From positions 1-64,000 of the forward strand of contig CAWAPE010000003.1 of the NCBI GenBank assembly GCA_963783855.1: 64,000 nucleotides of DNA, in the 5' to 3' direction. Source of the DNA: JAKAGZ01 sp963783855. Its GTDB lineage: Bacteria > Bacteroidota > Ignavibacteria > Ignavibacteriales > Ignavibacteriaceae. The position numbers and the translations under genes are program-made. Under the pieces are notes generated by a model that saw nothing but the letters and a program-made list of their open reading frames with translations, had not been told where the DNA came from and made no database searches. Below, one piece after another: positions 33,468-42,758 of this stretch (the stretch's first letter is position 1; every line of letters starts with the position of its first letter).

Positions 33468-34418
33468 TTAATCTAAGAGCGCCATTCTTTCTTTTGCTTC
33501 GCGGTACCCGGATAACAACTTGTTGAACAGGTCTTTAACCGGTAGTATATCCTTGACCAGGCCGGAACTCTGGCCGGCTTCCATTTCTCCCTCCATTTCG
33601 TCTCCTTCGAATATGCCGAGCTTTTCTCTTTTGGTGCCAAGCAATTCCAGCATTTGTTCTTTCCCGTAGCCTTCTTCTTCGGCTTTGATTGAACGGAAAG
33701 CAAAATCATTTTTGAGCATTCTGACTAAGGCTATTTTCTTAAATGCTAGGACTGTATCACTGTCGGCTGCTTCAACAACTTTCTTTTTATAATTTTCGTG
33801 TGCAGATGATTCAACTGTAGCTGCAAATCTGGTCCCAATTTGCACTCCTTCTGCCCCAAGGGACATAGCAGCTAAAATTCCTCTTCCATCCGCAATTCCT
33901 CCGGCTGCAATTACCGGGATTGTTAATGCATCGGCTAATTGCGGAATTAAACATAAGGATGTGGTTTGATCGGCACCATTGTGTCCGCCCGCTTCCACAC
34001 CTTCCCCAACAACAGCATCACAGCCTGCACTTTCTGCTTTTAATCCAAATTTAACCGACGGTACTACGTGTACCACAGTAATGTTATTTTTTTTAAACAG
34101 TTCAATAAATTTTGCGGGATTTCCGGCTGATGAAAATACTATTTTAACTCCTTCTTCAATTACAGTATTTACAAGCTGATCTGCATCTCCTCGTAACAAA
34201 GGGATATTAACTCCAAAGGATTTCGAAGTTGCAGATTTACATTTCCGTATATGCTCCATCAGCAATTCAGGTTTCATTGATCCAGCGCCAATTAATCCTA
34301 ATCCGCCATTATTAGATACAGCAGATGCCAGTTTCCACCCAGAAGCCCATACCATTCCTGCTTGTATAATCGGATATTCTATTTTGAACAGTTGTGTAAT
34401 TTTAGTGTTGAATTTCAT
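33468..34418 (-). CDS. NAD(P)H-dependent flavin oxidoreductase (nitronate monooxygenase/FabK-like)
   Basis: FMN-dependent TIM-barrel enzyme of the 2-nitropropane dioxygenase / enoyl-ACP reductase II family. Motifs: YPIIQAGMVWASGWKLASAVSNNGGLGLIG at the N-terminus, the phosphate-binding GVEAGGHNGAD and IPVIAAGGIADGRGILAAMSLGAEGVQIGTRF. The length of 316 residues fits both nitronate monooxygenases and FabK. The GGHNG block with the active-site-side His is shared by both, so I cannot choose. No fatty-acid synthesis genes are near. Single gene, upstream of a divergent nucleotidyltransferase. Confidence 0.88.
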   Translation of the reverse strand: MKFNTKITQLFKIEYPIIQAGMVWASGWKLASAVSNNGGLGLIGAGSMKPELLMEHIRKCKSATSKSFGVNIPLLRGDADQLVNTVIEEGVKIVFSSAGNPAKFIELFKKNNITVVHVVPSVKFGLKAESAGCDAVVGEGVEAGGHNGADQTTSLCLIPQLADALTIPVIAAGGIADGRGILAAMSLGAEGVQIGTRFAATVESSAHENYKKKVVEAADSDTVLAFKKIALVRMLKNDFAFRSIKAEEEGYGKEQMLELLGTKREKLGIFEGDEMEGEMEAGQSSGLVKDILPVKDLFNKLLSGYREAKERMALLD

Positions 34419-34579
34419 CTTTTAGCACTTAAGTTTTAATAATACTAATTCTAATATAAATAGTTATTCCATAAGTTTTTAATACTCCTGTACCTTGTTT
34501 TTATTTGTTATTCGAAAGGAGATTGGGTATTTTTAAAGATTAAAATCAGCAATAATAAGACTTTAAGGAAAAGCGGAAA

Positions 34580-35557
34580 ATGAGAGCAATTATTCCTGTT
34601 GCAGGTGTTGGTAGCCGACTTAAACCACATACACACACAACTCCAAAAGTGCTTTTGAATGTCGGTGGTAAACCGATCCTTGGACATATACTGGATAAAC
34701 TTGCGGAGGAGGGTATTAAAAAAACTACTTTCGTAATCGGGCATCTGGGCGGGATGATTCAGGAATATGTTTTGAAAAACTATCCATCTTTCAAATCTGA
34801 TTTTGTTGAACAAAAAGAGATGGAAGGATTGGGACACGCAATTTATAAAGCATTGCCAACTATTAAAGAACAAGAAGTATTTGTGATCCTTGGTGATACC
34901 GTTTTTGATGTAAACTTAAAAGAAGTATTCAAAAATAAAGTTTCATCTCTAGGGGTTAAAGAAGTTGAAGATCCAAGAAGGTTTGGAGTTGCAGTTACTG
35001 AAAATGGATTTATTAAAAAACTAGTTGAAAAGCCAAACGAACCTGTTAGTAAATTAGCACTTGTTGGACTTTATTATTTTTCGGATGCGGATAAATTATC
35101 AAAAAGTTTAACTGAGCTTGTGGACAAAGATATTCGTACTAATGGGGAACTTCAATTAACTGATGCTATACAGTTAATGATTGAAGCCGGTGAACAATTA
35201 ACAACTTTCCCGGTTGAAGGATGGTATGATTGCGGTAAACCCGATACTTTACTTTCTACTAATCAGTTTTTATTGGATAGAAATGGACATAGTATAGAAT
35301 ACCCCAATGTTGTAATCAATAAGCCGGTTTTTATTGCTGACGATGTAGAAATAAGTAATGCAGTTATCGGACCATATACAACGATTGATAAAGGAAGTAG
35401 AATAGAAAGCTCGATAATTAAGAATTCAATTATCGGGACGAACGCAAAAGTTTTAAACTCGATGCTTGAAAATTCAATTATTGGGAATAACTCTGTAGTA
35501 AAGGGAAGTCTCAAAAGATTAAATTCGGGCGACTCTTCAGAAATTGAATTTAATTAA
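34580..35557 (+). CDS. Sugar-1-phosphate nucleotidyltransferase with left-handed beta-helix
   Basis: Nucleotidyltransferase of the RmlA/GlmU-like family. The N-terminal Rossmann domain starts MRAIIPVAGVGSRLKPHT with TTPKVLLNVGGKPILGH, matching the GxGxRL-P-K-PL signature with Ser in place of Thr. The catalytic/metal segment is FVILGDTVFD; sugar binding is likely at VEGWYDCGKPDTL. The C-terminal 70 residues form hexapeptide repeats (VVINKPVFIADDVEISNAVIGPYTTI ...). Substrate may be glucose-1-phosphate with dTTP or UTP; not decidable from sequence alone. The gene is 37 bases before metK on the same strand, possibly cotranscribed. Confidence 0.87.
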   Translation: MRAIIPVAGVGSRLKPHTHTTPKVLLNVGGKPILGHILDKLAEEGIKKTTFVIGHLGGMIQEYVLKNYPSFKSDFVEQKEMEGLGHAIYKALPTIKEQEVFVILGDTVFDVNLKEVFKNKVSSLGVKEVEDPRRFGVAVTENGFIKKLVEKPNEPVSKLALVGLYYFSDADKLSKSLTELVDKDIRTNGELQLTDAIQLMIEAGEQLTTFPVEGWYDCGKPDTLLSTNQFLLDRNGHSIEYPNVVINKPVFIADDVEISNAVIGPYTTIDKGSRIESSIIKNSIIGTNAKVLNSMLENSIIGNNSVVKGSLKRLNSGDSSEIEFN

Positions 35558-35594
35558 ATTTATATTTATTAAGAAACATAAGGTATAATAATAA

Positions 35595-36737
35595 ATGTCA
35601 TATTTCTTTACATCGGAATCAGTTTCCGAAGGTCACCCGGATAAAGTAAGTGATGCGATATCCGATGGTGTTCTTGATGCAATTTATGCAACAGACCCAA
35701 ACGCAAGAGTAGCTTGTGAAACTTTTGTAACCACAGGATTGGTTCTTGTTGGCGGTGAAATTACAACAAAAGCTTACATAGATGTTCAAGAGATCGTAAG
35801 AGAGACAATAAAAAAAATCGGTTACACAAAAGCAGAATATAAATTCGATTCAGAATCCTGCTCTGTGTTGAACGCCATACATTCACAATCACCCGATATT
35901 GCAATGGGTGTTGATACCGGCGGAGCCGGCGATCAGGGAATTATGTTCGGTTATGCTTGTGACCAGACACCGGAACTTATGCCGATGCCTATTATGTACG
36001 CACACAAATTGGTGAAGAAACTTGCTGACATAAGAAAAAAGCAGCCTACTTTGATGCCTTACTTAAGACCTGATGCAAAGTCTCAGGTTACAATTGAATA
36101 CAGCGATGATCATAAGCCTCTCAGAGTTGATGCAGTTGTTATTTCAACACAGCACGATGCAAAAGTTAAGCAAAGTAAAATTAAAGCAGACGTAATAAAA
36201 AATGTGATTAAAAAAGTAATCCCGGCAAAATACATCGATAAAAAGACAAAGTATTTTGTTAATCCTACCGGAAGATTTGAAGTCGGCGGGCCGCACGGCG
36301 ATAGCGGACTTACCGGAAGAAAAATTATTGTTGATACATACGGCGGGTGGGCTCCACACGGCGGCGGTGCTTTCTCAGGTAAAGATCCGTCAAAAGTTGA
36401 CAGAAGTGCTACATACGCTGCCAGATACATTGCTAAAAATGTTGTCGGCGCAAAGCTGGCCAAAGAATGTATGGTTCAATTGTCATATGCAATTGGAGTA
36501 GCCGAACCTATTTCTGTTTTTATCGACACAAAAGGTACGGGAGTAATTCCTGATACAGAAATTTCAAAAATGATTCGCAAGGAAGTTGACCTGACACCAA
36601 AGGGCATAATCAAAAGATTAAAACTCAGGAGACCGATTTACCAGGCCACATCTTCTTATGGTCATTTTGGAAGAAAAGAATTTTCATGGGAACAGCTTGA
36701 TTTAGTTCCCGAATTTAAAAAATATGCAAAAGTTTAA
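35595..36737 (+). CDS. metK: S-adenosylmethionine synthetase
   Basis: Makes S-adenosylmethionine from methionine and ATP. Signature segments are FTSESVSEGHPDKVSDAISD, GAGDQGIMFGYA and GGGAFSGKDPSKVDRSA. The length of 380 residues and uninterrupted frame indicate a functional enzyme. The downstream ahcY gene begins 20 bases after the stop, so the methyl-cycle pair is cotranscribed; the terminator at 38105 closes the unit. The 37-base leader before the start is too short for a SAM riboswitch; none was seen. Confidence 0.97.
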   Translation: MSYFFTSESVSEGHPDKVSDAISDGVLDAIYATDPNARVACETFVTTGLVLVGGEITTKAYIDVQEIVRETIKKIGYTKAEYKFDSESCSVLNAIHSQSPDIAMGVDTGGAGDQGIMFGYACDQTPELMPMPIMYAHKLVKKLADIRKKQPTLMPYLRPDAKSQVTIEYSDDHKPLRVDAVVISTQHDAKVKQSKIKADVIKNVIKKVIPAKYIDKKTKYFVNPTGRFEVGGPHGDSGLTGRKIIVDTYGGWAPHGGGAFSGKDPSKVDRSATYAARYIAKNVVGAKLAKECMVQLSYAIGVAEPISVFIDTKGTGVIPDTEISKMIRKEVDLTPKGIIKRLKLRRPIYQATSSYGHFGRKEFSWEQLDLVPEFKKYAKV

Positions 36738-36757
36738 AAATAAAAGAAGGTATAAGA

Positions 36758-38083
36758 ATGAGTGACGCAGCAGTAAAAGATACAAAGTATACAAAATATA
36801 AAGTGAAGGATATTTCACTCGCCGAATGGGGAAGGAAGGAAATAAAACTTGCCGAAGCCGAAATGCCGGGATTGATGTCAATCCGTAAAGAATACGGACC
36901 GCAGAAACCATTGAAAGGCGCAAGAATTGCCGGTTGTCTTCATATGACAATTCAGACAGCAGTTTTAATTGAAACCCTTGTTGAACTGGGGGCGGAAGTA
37001 ACCTGGTCATCGTGTAATATCTTTTCCACGCAGGATCATGCAGCAGCGGCAATTGCTGCGGCAGGAATTTCTGTCTACGCCTGGAAAGGGATGAACGCTG
37101 AGGAATTTGATTGGTGCATCGAGCAGACATTGTTCTTCGGTAAGGAAAAGAAACCGTTGAGCATGATTCTTGATGACGGCGGCGACCTTACAAATATGGT
37201 ACTTGATAAATATCCGGAATTAGTAAAAGGAATAAAAGGATTATCGGAAGAAACCACCACCGGTGTTCACAGGCTTTACGACAGGATGGAAAACGGAACA
37301 CTTCCTCTTCCTGCAATAAACGTAAATGATTCTGTTACAAAATCTAAATTTGATAATAAATACGGATGCCGCGAATCATTGGTTGATGCTTTAAGAAGAG
37401 CAACAGATTTAATGATGGCAGGCAAAGTTGCAGTTGTATGCGGATACGGTGATGTTGGTAAAGGTTCGGCACAGTCTCTAAGAAGCGCTGGCGTAAGAGT
37501 CATCGTAACCGAAGCGGATCCTATCTGTGCTCTGCAGGCAGCAATGGACGGATACGAAGTTAAGAAACTCGAGAACGTCGTTAAAAGAGCTAATATAATA
37601 GTTACTGCAACAGGTAACAAAGACATCATTACAGAAAAAATATTCAGGTTAATGAACGATAAAACTATAGTCTGTAATATCGGTCATTTTGATAATGAAA
37701 TAGATATGGCGTGGCTGAACACGAACTACGGAAAGACAAAAGATATTATTAAACCTCAGGTTGACCTTTACAACTTAGACGGTAAAGAAATCATTGTTCT
37801 TGCTGAAGGCAGACTGGTTAATCTTGGTTGCGCGACCGGACATCCTTCTTTTGTAATGTCAAACTCATTTTCAAACCAGACACTCGCACAAATCGAGTTA
37901 TGGAATCATTCAGATAAATATGAAAATAAAGTTTACATGCTTCCTAAACACCTCGATGAAAAAGTTGCAAAACTGCATCTCGCACAGATTGGAGTGGAAC
38001 TTGAAATTTTAACACCGGAACAGGCAAAATACATCGGTGTTAAGGTTGAAGGACCTTATAAACCTGATTATTACAGGTATTAA
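36758..38083 (+). CDS. ahcY: Adenosylhomocysteinase
   Basis: NAD-dependent hydrolysis of S-adenosylhomocysteine to adenosine and homocysteine, removing the inhibitor of methyltransferases. Diagnostic segments: GARIAGCLHMTIQTAVLIETL, SSCNIFSTQDHAAAA, DDGGDLT, the NAD fold VVCGYGDVGKGSAQSLR and C-terminal LDEKVAKLHLAQIGVELEIL. It ends KPDYYRY, the usual C-terminus with the Lys/Tyr that caps NAD. Length 441. It is preceded by AGAAGG and coupled with metK. Confidence 0.97.
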   Translation: MSDAAVKDTKYTKYKVKDISLAEWGRKEIKLAEAEMPGLMSIRKEYGPQKPLKGARIAGCLHMTIQTAVLIETLVELGAEVTWSSCNIFSTQDHAAAAIAAAGISVYAWKGMNAEEFDWCIEQTLFFGKEKKPLSMILDDGGDLTNMVLDKYPELVKGIKGLSEETTTGVHRLYDRMENGTLPLPAINVNDSVTKSKFDNKYGCRESLVDALRRATDLMMAGKVAVVCGYGDVGKGSAQSLRSAGVRVIVTEADPICALQAAMDGYEVKKLENVVKRANIIVTATGNKDIITEKIFRLMNDKTIVCNIGHFDNEIDMAWLNTNYGKTKDIIKPQVDLYNLDGKEIIVLAEGRLVNLGCATGHPSFVMSNSFSNQTLAQIELWNHSDKYENKVYMLPKHLDEKVAKLHLAQIGVELEILTPEQAKYIGVKVEGPYKPDYYRY

Positions 38084-38104
38084 TAATTAATTTCACTTTC
38101 GAAT

Positions 38105-38134
38105 GGGCGGGTTATCAACCCGCTTTTTATTTTA
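38105..38134 (+). terminator. Intrinsic terminator of the metK-ahcY unit
   Basis: GCGGGTT (38107-38113) and AACCCGC (38117-38123) form a tight hairpin with a three-base loop, followed directly by a T-run. Confidence 0.9.
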
Positions 38135-38215
38135 AATAAATCTTTGTAGTGTTTCTATAATATTTAACTGTCAATTCTTTTACTTTTTTGATCTCACTAT
38201 TTAGCGCAGAAAAAA

Positions 38216-39187
38216 TCAAGTTCCTTTATTTGTAAATATTTCCCCCAATTTCTTTTTAATCCGCACATACATATTTGCATATCTTGAAGCCAGGAATGAA
38301 TTTATTATTTCTGCAACTTCTGCGGTTCTCAAATATCCAAATGATTTATGAGGATTGCTTATTCCTTTAAATACAAAGTTGTTCCTAACAATTTTATCAT
38401 CTATTGCCAGATTTTTTGAACTCTTTTTGTAATATTTTGAAAGCGTATGATTTATTGCGACCTGGTCTTCAAGATCGGCCAAATTATACCAATGGTTTAT
38501 AATATTATCAGGCACCCTGAGTTTATTAATTGATTTTTGTTTCTGTTCATTAGAATAATTGTCGATAACATATTTTTGACCCAGAGGGGAACCAACTGTT
38601 AGAAGAGTATCAATTTTAATATCGGGTAACCTTTCAATTAATACGTCGTGGGAAATTATTGAACCCATTGAATGCGCAATTAATAAAATAGTTTTATCAC
38701 TGTGTTCTCTCAATTTATTTGTAAGTCTGTCCAGTATTGCATCCCGTGCAAGTATTTTCCCTCTGCTATTTTCTAAATAAACGGGACCATAATAACTTTC
38801 AAGATCTTTCATATGCATATGAATAAATAATTCAGTAATTGTCTTGTTTTCAAGTGACAAAACTCCGTTAACCATTAACTTATCATAATATTTTTCCAGA
38901 TATTCAATTGCTTTTTGTCTGAAGCCTGATGGTTCTTTAATACTCGTAAATTCTTCCGGCACATATTTTTCAGACATATAGCCGGGCTTATTCTTATCGG
39001 TTTCTTCAGGATTAAGGGGGGATTTGTGAAGTATATCTGCCCAGTAGACCATCTCAAAATCTAAATCGGGCCCGGAGTAATTATATTTTTTTAGTCCCTC
39101 GTGGATTGAATTAAGCCACCATTTTCCCAGAATATTTACAGGGGGCTTATTTCCTATTCCGTGAATTCCAATTATTATCTTTTTCAT
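38216..39187 (-). CDS. Alpha/beta-hydrolase-like protein
   Basis: A 323-residue cytoplasmic-looking protein (no signal peptide). IIGIHGIGNKPP near the start matches the HG-x-GN oxyanion region, and LLIAHSMGSIISHDVL carries the nucleophile Ser in an H-S-M-G-S elbow, as in lipases and PGAP1-like hydrolases. A candidate acid (DLEDQ region, around residue 245) and catalytic His (SNPHKSFGYL) follow. Substrate and pathway are unknown. It is divergent from the APC transporter gene; an inverted repeat lies between. Confidence 0.7.
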   Translation of the reverse strand: MKKIIIGIHGIGNKPPVNILGKWWLNSIHEGLKKYNYSGPDLDFEMVYWADILHKSPLNPEETDKNKPGYMSEKYVPEEFTSIKEPSGFRQKAIEYLEKYYDKLMVNGVLSLENKTITELFIHMHMKDLESYYGPVYLENSRGKILARDAILDRLTNKLREHSDKTILLIAHSMGSIISHDVLIERLPDIKIDTLLTVGSPLGQKYVIDNYSNEQKQKSINKLRVPDNIINHWYNLADLEDQVAINHTLSKYYKKSSKNLAIDDKIVRNNFVFKGISNPHKSFGYLRTAEVAEIINSFLASRYANMYVRIKKKLGEIFTNKGT

Positions 39188-39234
39188 AATGCCTATAAGG
39201 TATAACCAAATTTAATTAAAAATTATAAGAATTT

Positions 39235-39269
39235 ATTTACTTTTGTATACGCAATCTATAAAAGTAAAT
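39235..39269. promoter_or_regulatory. 10-bp inverted repeat in a divergent promoter region
   Basis: ATTTACTTTT at 39235-39244 is exactly inverted at 39260-39269 around a 15-base spacer. It lies between the divergent hydrolase and APC transporter genes, about 50 bases before the former start. It could be an operator for either gene. Confidence 0.35.
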
Positions 39270-39401
39270 TTAGATATTTAATTATTGTAAGTTTTCATTT
39301 GATAATAGTATAGTTGGTAATCCTTTTTTGCTAATCTATGTACATCTCCTTAACTTAAAATGAACATTTTCTGAAATTATACTTTCTTTAATTAAGTATT
39401 T

Positions 39402-41690
39402 ATGCAGAATAAAAAAGGGACGACAGAAAGTCAGCCTACGTTTGCACGCGATCTTGGGCTTTTTGATGCAACAATGATTGGTATTGGCGCAATGATTGGC
39501 GCCGGGATCTTTGTGCTTACAGGTATCGCTGCAGGTGAGGCGGGTCCCGCTTCAATTCTTGCCTTTGCTTTAAATGGAGTGGTTACATTATTAACTGCTT
39601 TTGCTTACGCTGAACTCGCATCGGCTATTCCCAAAGCAGGCGGCGGATATTCATTTGTAAAAATGGCTTACCCGGGTGCTGTGGGATTTGTATCTGGATG
39701 GATGCTTTGGTTCGCTTACACGGTTGCCTGCAGTTTATATGCTTTGGGATTTGCAGGCTATTTCTGGGAGTTTCTGCACAAGTACATTCCTTTTATCTCG
39801 ACGGGTGTTTTTTCTTTTCTTGGTAATAAAGCTCCGGTATTAATTGTCACGGTTATAATAGGATCGGTATTTATATGGTTGAATGCCCGTGGAGCCGAGG
39901 TAACAGGAAAGGCAGAGAATGCTTTGACAATTTCAAAACTAATTGTGCTTTGCATCTTTGTTTATTTTGGATTGAAAGAGATCTTTGGAAATCCCCACCA
40001 GGTTAGTGAAAGTTTTACTCCTTTTTTCGCTAAAGGAATGGGGGGAGTTTTTATTGCAATGGGCTTAACTTTTATTGCATTTGAAGGTTATGATTTAATA
40101 GCCACTGTTGCAGAGGAAATAAAATCTCCTGAAATAAATATTCCCAAAGCTACTTTTATTGCTCTCGGTGTAACAATTATTATGTACCTGCTGATTCTTT
40201 TTGTTTCGCTTGCAGCAATTAATCCCGGCTCAATGCCAAGCTGGGAATTCCTGGGGAAATTTAAAGAAACTGCTATAGTTCGTGCAGCTGAGAATTTTAT
40301 GCCTGCTGTCGGTGTGGCATTAATTGTTTTCGGTGGAATATTATCTACTTCCTCTGCGTTAAATGCTACAGTGATGGCTGCTTCCCGTGTCGCATTTTCT
40401 ATGGGAAGGGACCTCTGGTTACCAAAACGGGTTTCAAAAATTCACGCTGTACGAAGAACTCCTCATATTGCAATATATTTAACCGGAGCAATTTTATTGG
40501 TAATGGCCGTTACTCTTCCTATAGAGACCGTCGGTTCTGCAGCAAGTTTAATGTTTCTTTTAACATTTGCACTTGTAAATTTATCAGTAATTGTTTTGCG
40601 CAGAAATCACCCCGAAATTCCCAGGAAATATAAAGTCCCGTTTTATCCGGTTGTTCCAATATTGGGTTTTGCGCTTAATATATTTCTTGCTTTATACCAG
40701 TTTGATTTTCAACCAATTGCATGGTATGTAACAATTGGCTGGATAGCATTTGGATTACTTCTATACTATTCAATTTTTGAAAAACAGGCTGCTACAATTG
40801 AACCGCAGGTACTACTACCGAAGGCTCAGGTCTCTGAGCTTGATAATGAACCTTCTGTTATTGTGGCAATTTATAATCCTGAAACAATTGAAATATTACT
40901 GAAGCTTGCGATACCTGTCGCAAAACAAAGAAACCAGAGAATACTTGCAATAAGTGTTGTTGAAGTTCCGCGCCAGATGCCTATTCACGAAGGAATGAGA
41001 TATGCACATCATAAAGAAGCTTTATTAAATAAAGCAAAAAAAATCGGGCAGGAATTCAAAATTGAAATTGAAACTGATGTTATTATTGGGCACCACGCTT
41101 CCCAGGGAATATTAGCCGCCACTTATCAGCATAATGCTAGTATGCTTGTTATGGGGTGGAAGGGGTTTACAAAAACAAGGGATAGAATTTTTGGTGAAAT
41201 TGCTGATAGGGTTATTCGATTTGCGCCCTGCGATTTAATGATGCTGAAAATTGGTGAATCAAATAAAATTGAAAATTGTTTCTTACCAACTGCGGGCGGT
41301 CCAAATGCTGAACTTGCTTCAACGATATTAAATTCAATAGCAAAAGAATTAAATCTATCAGTTACAGCTGGATTTATAACCAGGGAAGACCCTTCTCAGG
41401 AACAAATTGAATTTGGAAATAATAGTATTAAAGCTACCCTAAATAATCTTGATCCTGGTATAAGGAGTAAAGAAAAACTGATTAAATCCAAATCTGTTGC
41501 CGGAGGAATTGCAAAAGCGGGCAAAGATTTTGACCTGGTTATAATTGGTGCTGCCAAAGAACCATTATTCCGCAAAATGCTGTTTGGCGAAATACCTGAA
41601 AAGGTTGCACGATTTTCACCAACATCAGTACTCGTTGTAAAAAGATATGAAGGAATTGTAAAAAATATTCTAAAAAAAGTTTTGGGATAA
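39402..41690 (+). CDS. APC-family amino acid permease fused to two universal-stress domains
   Basis: The first 450 residues have about 12 hydrophobic segments beginning LGLFDATMIGIGAMIGAGIFVLTG, the APC family signature for helix 1; FIAFEGYDLIATVAEEIKSPEINIPKA is the helix 6/cytoplasmic-loop signature. After a linker, two UspA-like domains occupy about 480-615 and 620-755; the first has ASMLVMGWKGFTKTRDRIFGEIADRVIRFAPCDLMML, the second FDLVIIGAAKEPLFRKMLFGEIPEKVARFSPTSVLVV. Such fusions are known for cationic amino acid transporter-like proteins, with the Usp parts sensing nucleotide. Substrate is not evident. Monocistronic, ended by an intrinsic terminator overlapping its stop. Confidence 0.9.
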   Translation: MQNKKGTTESQPTFARDLGLFDATMIGIGAMIGAGIFVLTGIAAGEAGPASILAFALNGVVTLLTAFAYAELASAIPKAGGGYSFVKMAYPGAVGFVSGWMLWFAYTVACSLYALGFAGYFWEFLHKYIPFISTGVFSFLGNKAPVLIVTVIIGSVFIWLNARGAEVTGKAENALTISKLIVLCIFVYFGLKEIFGNPHQVSESFTPFFAKGMGGVFIAMGLTFIAFEGYDLIATVAEEIKSPEINIPKATFIALGVTIIMYLLILFVSLAAINPGSMPSWEFLGKFKETAIVRAAENFMPAVGVALIVFGGILSTSSALNATVMAASRVAFSMGRDLWLPKRVSKIHAVRRTPHIAIYLTGAILLVMAVTLPIETVGSAASLMFLLTFALVNLSVIVLRRNHPEIPRKYKVPFYPVVPILGFALNIFLALYQFDFQPIAWYVTIGWIAFGLLLYYSIFEKQAATIEPQVLLPKAQVSELDNEPSVIVAIYNPETIEILLKLAIPVAKQRNQRILAISVVEVPRQMPIHEGMRYAHHKEALLNKAKKIGQEFKIEIETDVIIGHHASQGILAATYQHNASMLVMGWKGFTKTRDRIFGEIADRVIRFAPCDLMMLKIGESNKIENCFLPTAGGPNAELASTILNSIAKELNLSVTAGFITREDPSQEQIEFGNNSIKATLNNLDPGIRSKEKLIKSKSVAGGIAKAGKDFDLVIIGAAKEPLFRKMLFGEIPEKVARFSPTSVLVVKRYEGIVKNILKKVLG

Positions 41691-41718
41691 ATATTTGTTT
41701 TTATTTATCCCATTTTTA
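41684..41718 (+). terminator. Intrinsic terminator overlapping the permease stop
   Basis: GGGATAAATA (41684-41693) and TATTTATCCC (41702-41711) flank an eight-base T-rich loop and are followed by a T-rich stretch. The 5' arm includes the TAA stop of the APC gene. Confidence 0.8.
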
Positions 41719-41733
41719 TAACTCATAAAATAT

Positions 41734-42675
41734 CTAAAAAATATTCTGCACTGCAAAAAGAGAAACCAGGCTTATTATTATCCAGATAGAAATCCCGAGC
41801 ATTAATGGCCTGACACCTACTGCTTTAATCCTTTCCCTGGTGAGACCTGCTCCAATTAAGAACAGAGTTACCGTTAATATCTTTTTTGAAAGATTACTCA
41901 GAATAACATTTACTGATGAGAGTGATGGAACGTAGGTATTAATTATCATTGTAAGAATAAAACCCAGAATAAATAGTGGCAGCTTAATTTTAGTCTTTTT
42001 ATTCTTGGTAAGAAACATCATTAAAAATACAAGCGGAATAATCCAGAGAGATCTTGCAAGTTTTACTGTGATAGCTGTTTGTAAAGCATCATGTCCGTAA
42101 ACCTGTCCCGCAGCAACTACTGAACTTGTATCGTGTATTGCGACCGCTGCCCACATTCCAAAGTGTGTTTGCGTCATATGTAATAAATGACCGATATAAG
42201 GAAATAGAAATAATGCAATTGCATTAAGAATAAACACTGTCCCCAGTGAAACAGACATTTCTTCTTCATTTGCTCTTACAACGGGACTAACTGCGGCAAT
42301 TGCACTACCTCCGCATATTGCAGTTCCTGAAGCAATTAACAGCCGCGTATTTTTCCCAACTTTCAAAAATTTTCCCAGGAGAATTCCGGCAGTAAGAGTA
42401 ATAGAAATGGTAGCAATAGCCAGAAGAATTCCCTGCTTGCTTGAGCTTATAGCTGCCTGCAAATTCATTCCAAATCCAAGTCCGATTACCGCAATCTTTA
42501 ATAACATCTTTGTGGCTTTATTATTTAGATGAATAAACGGATGCCCGATTGTCTGGGCTAAAATTATTCCTAAAAGTAAAGCTATAGGGGTAGTGACGTA
42601 AGGAGTCATGCACAGGATTATCAGCCCTATAAAAATTATTTGTTTGTAAGTATTTGGTACTGTAAAACTTCTCAT
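41734..42675 (-). CDS. YeiH/UPF0324 family putative sulfate or anion exporter
   Basis: Integral membrane protein of 313 residues with about ten hydrophobic segments. Family blocks are ILAQTIGHPFIHLNNKATKMLLKIAVIGLGFGMNL, ASGTAICGGSAIAAVSPVV, ATHIDTS-like AVAIHDTSSVVAAG, and the closing FLIGAGLTRERIKAVG. The family (YeiH, PF03601) is linked to sulfur-oxyanion or tauropine-type export in other bacteria, but the substrate is unproven. A LysR regulator is encoded immediately upstream on the same strand (83-base gap), as with yeiE/yeiH. AAGGA stands ten bases before the ATG. Confidence 0.9.
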   Translation of the reverse strand: MRSFTVPNTYKQIIFIGLIILCMTPYVTTPIALLLGIILAQTIGHPFIHLNNKATKMLLKIAVIGLGFGMNLQAAISSSKQGILLAIATISITLTAGILLGKFLKVGKNTRLLIASGTAICGGSAIAAVSPVVRANEEEMSVSLGTVFILNAIALFLFPYIGHLLHMTQTHFGMWAAVAIHDTSSVVAAGQVYGHDALQTAITVKLARSLWIIPLVFLMMFLTKNKKTKIKLPLFILGFILTMIINTYVPSLSSVNVILSNLSKKILTVTLFLIGAGLTRERIKAVGVRPLMLGISIWIIISLVSLFAVQNIF

Positions 42676-42758
42676 AATAATAGAAATCCTTTTTTATTGC
42701 AGGTAAAAGTAGAGATCAAAAAAAGTAATTACGAGAAGTGTTTTGTTATGTATTATAA

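Noticed and set aside
35558..35594. A possible SAM riboswitch before metK
   Set aside because: The leader is only 37 bases and contains no stem structure of that kind; the upstream sequence is coding.
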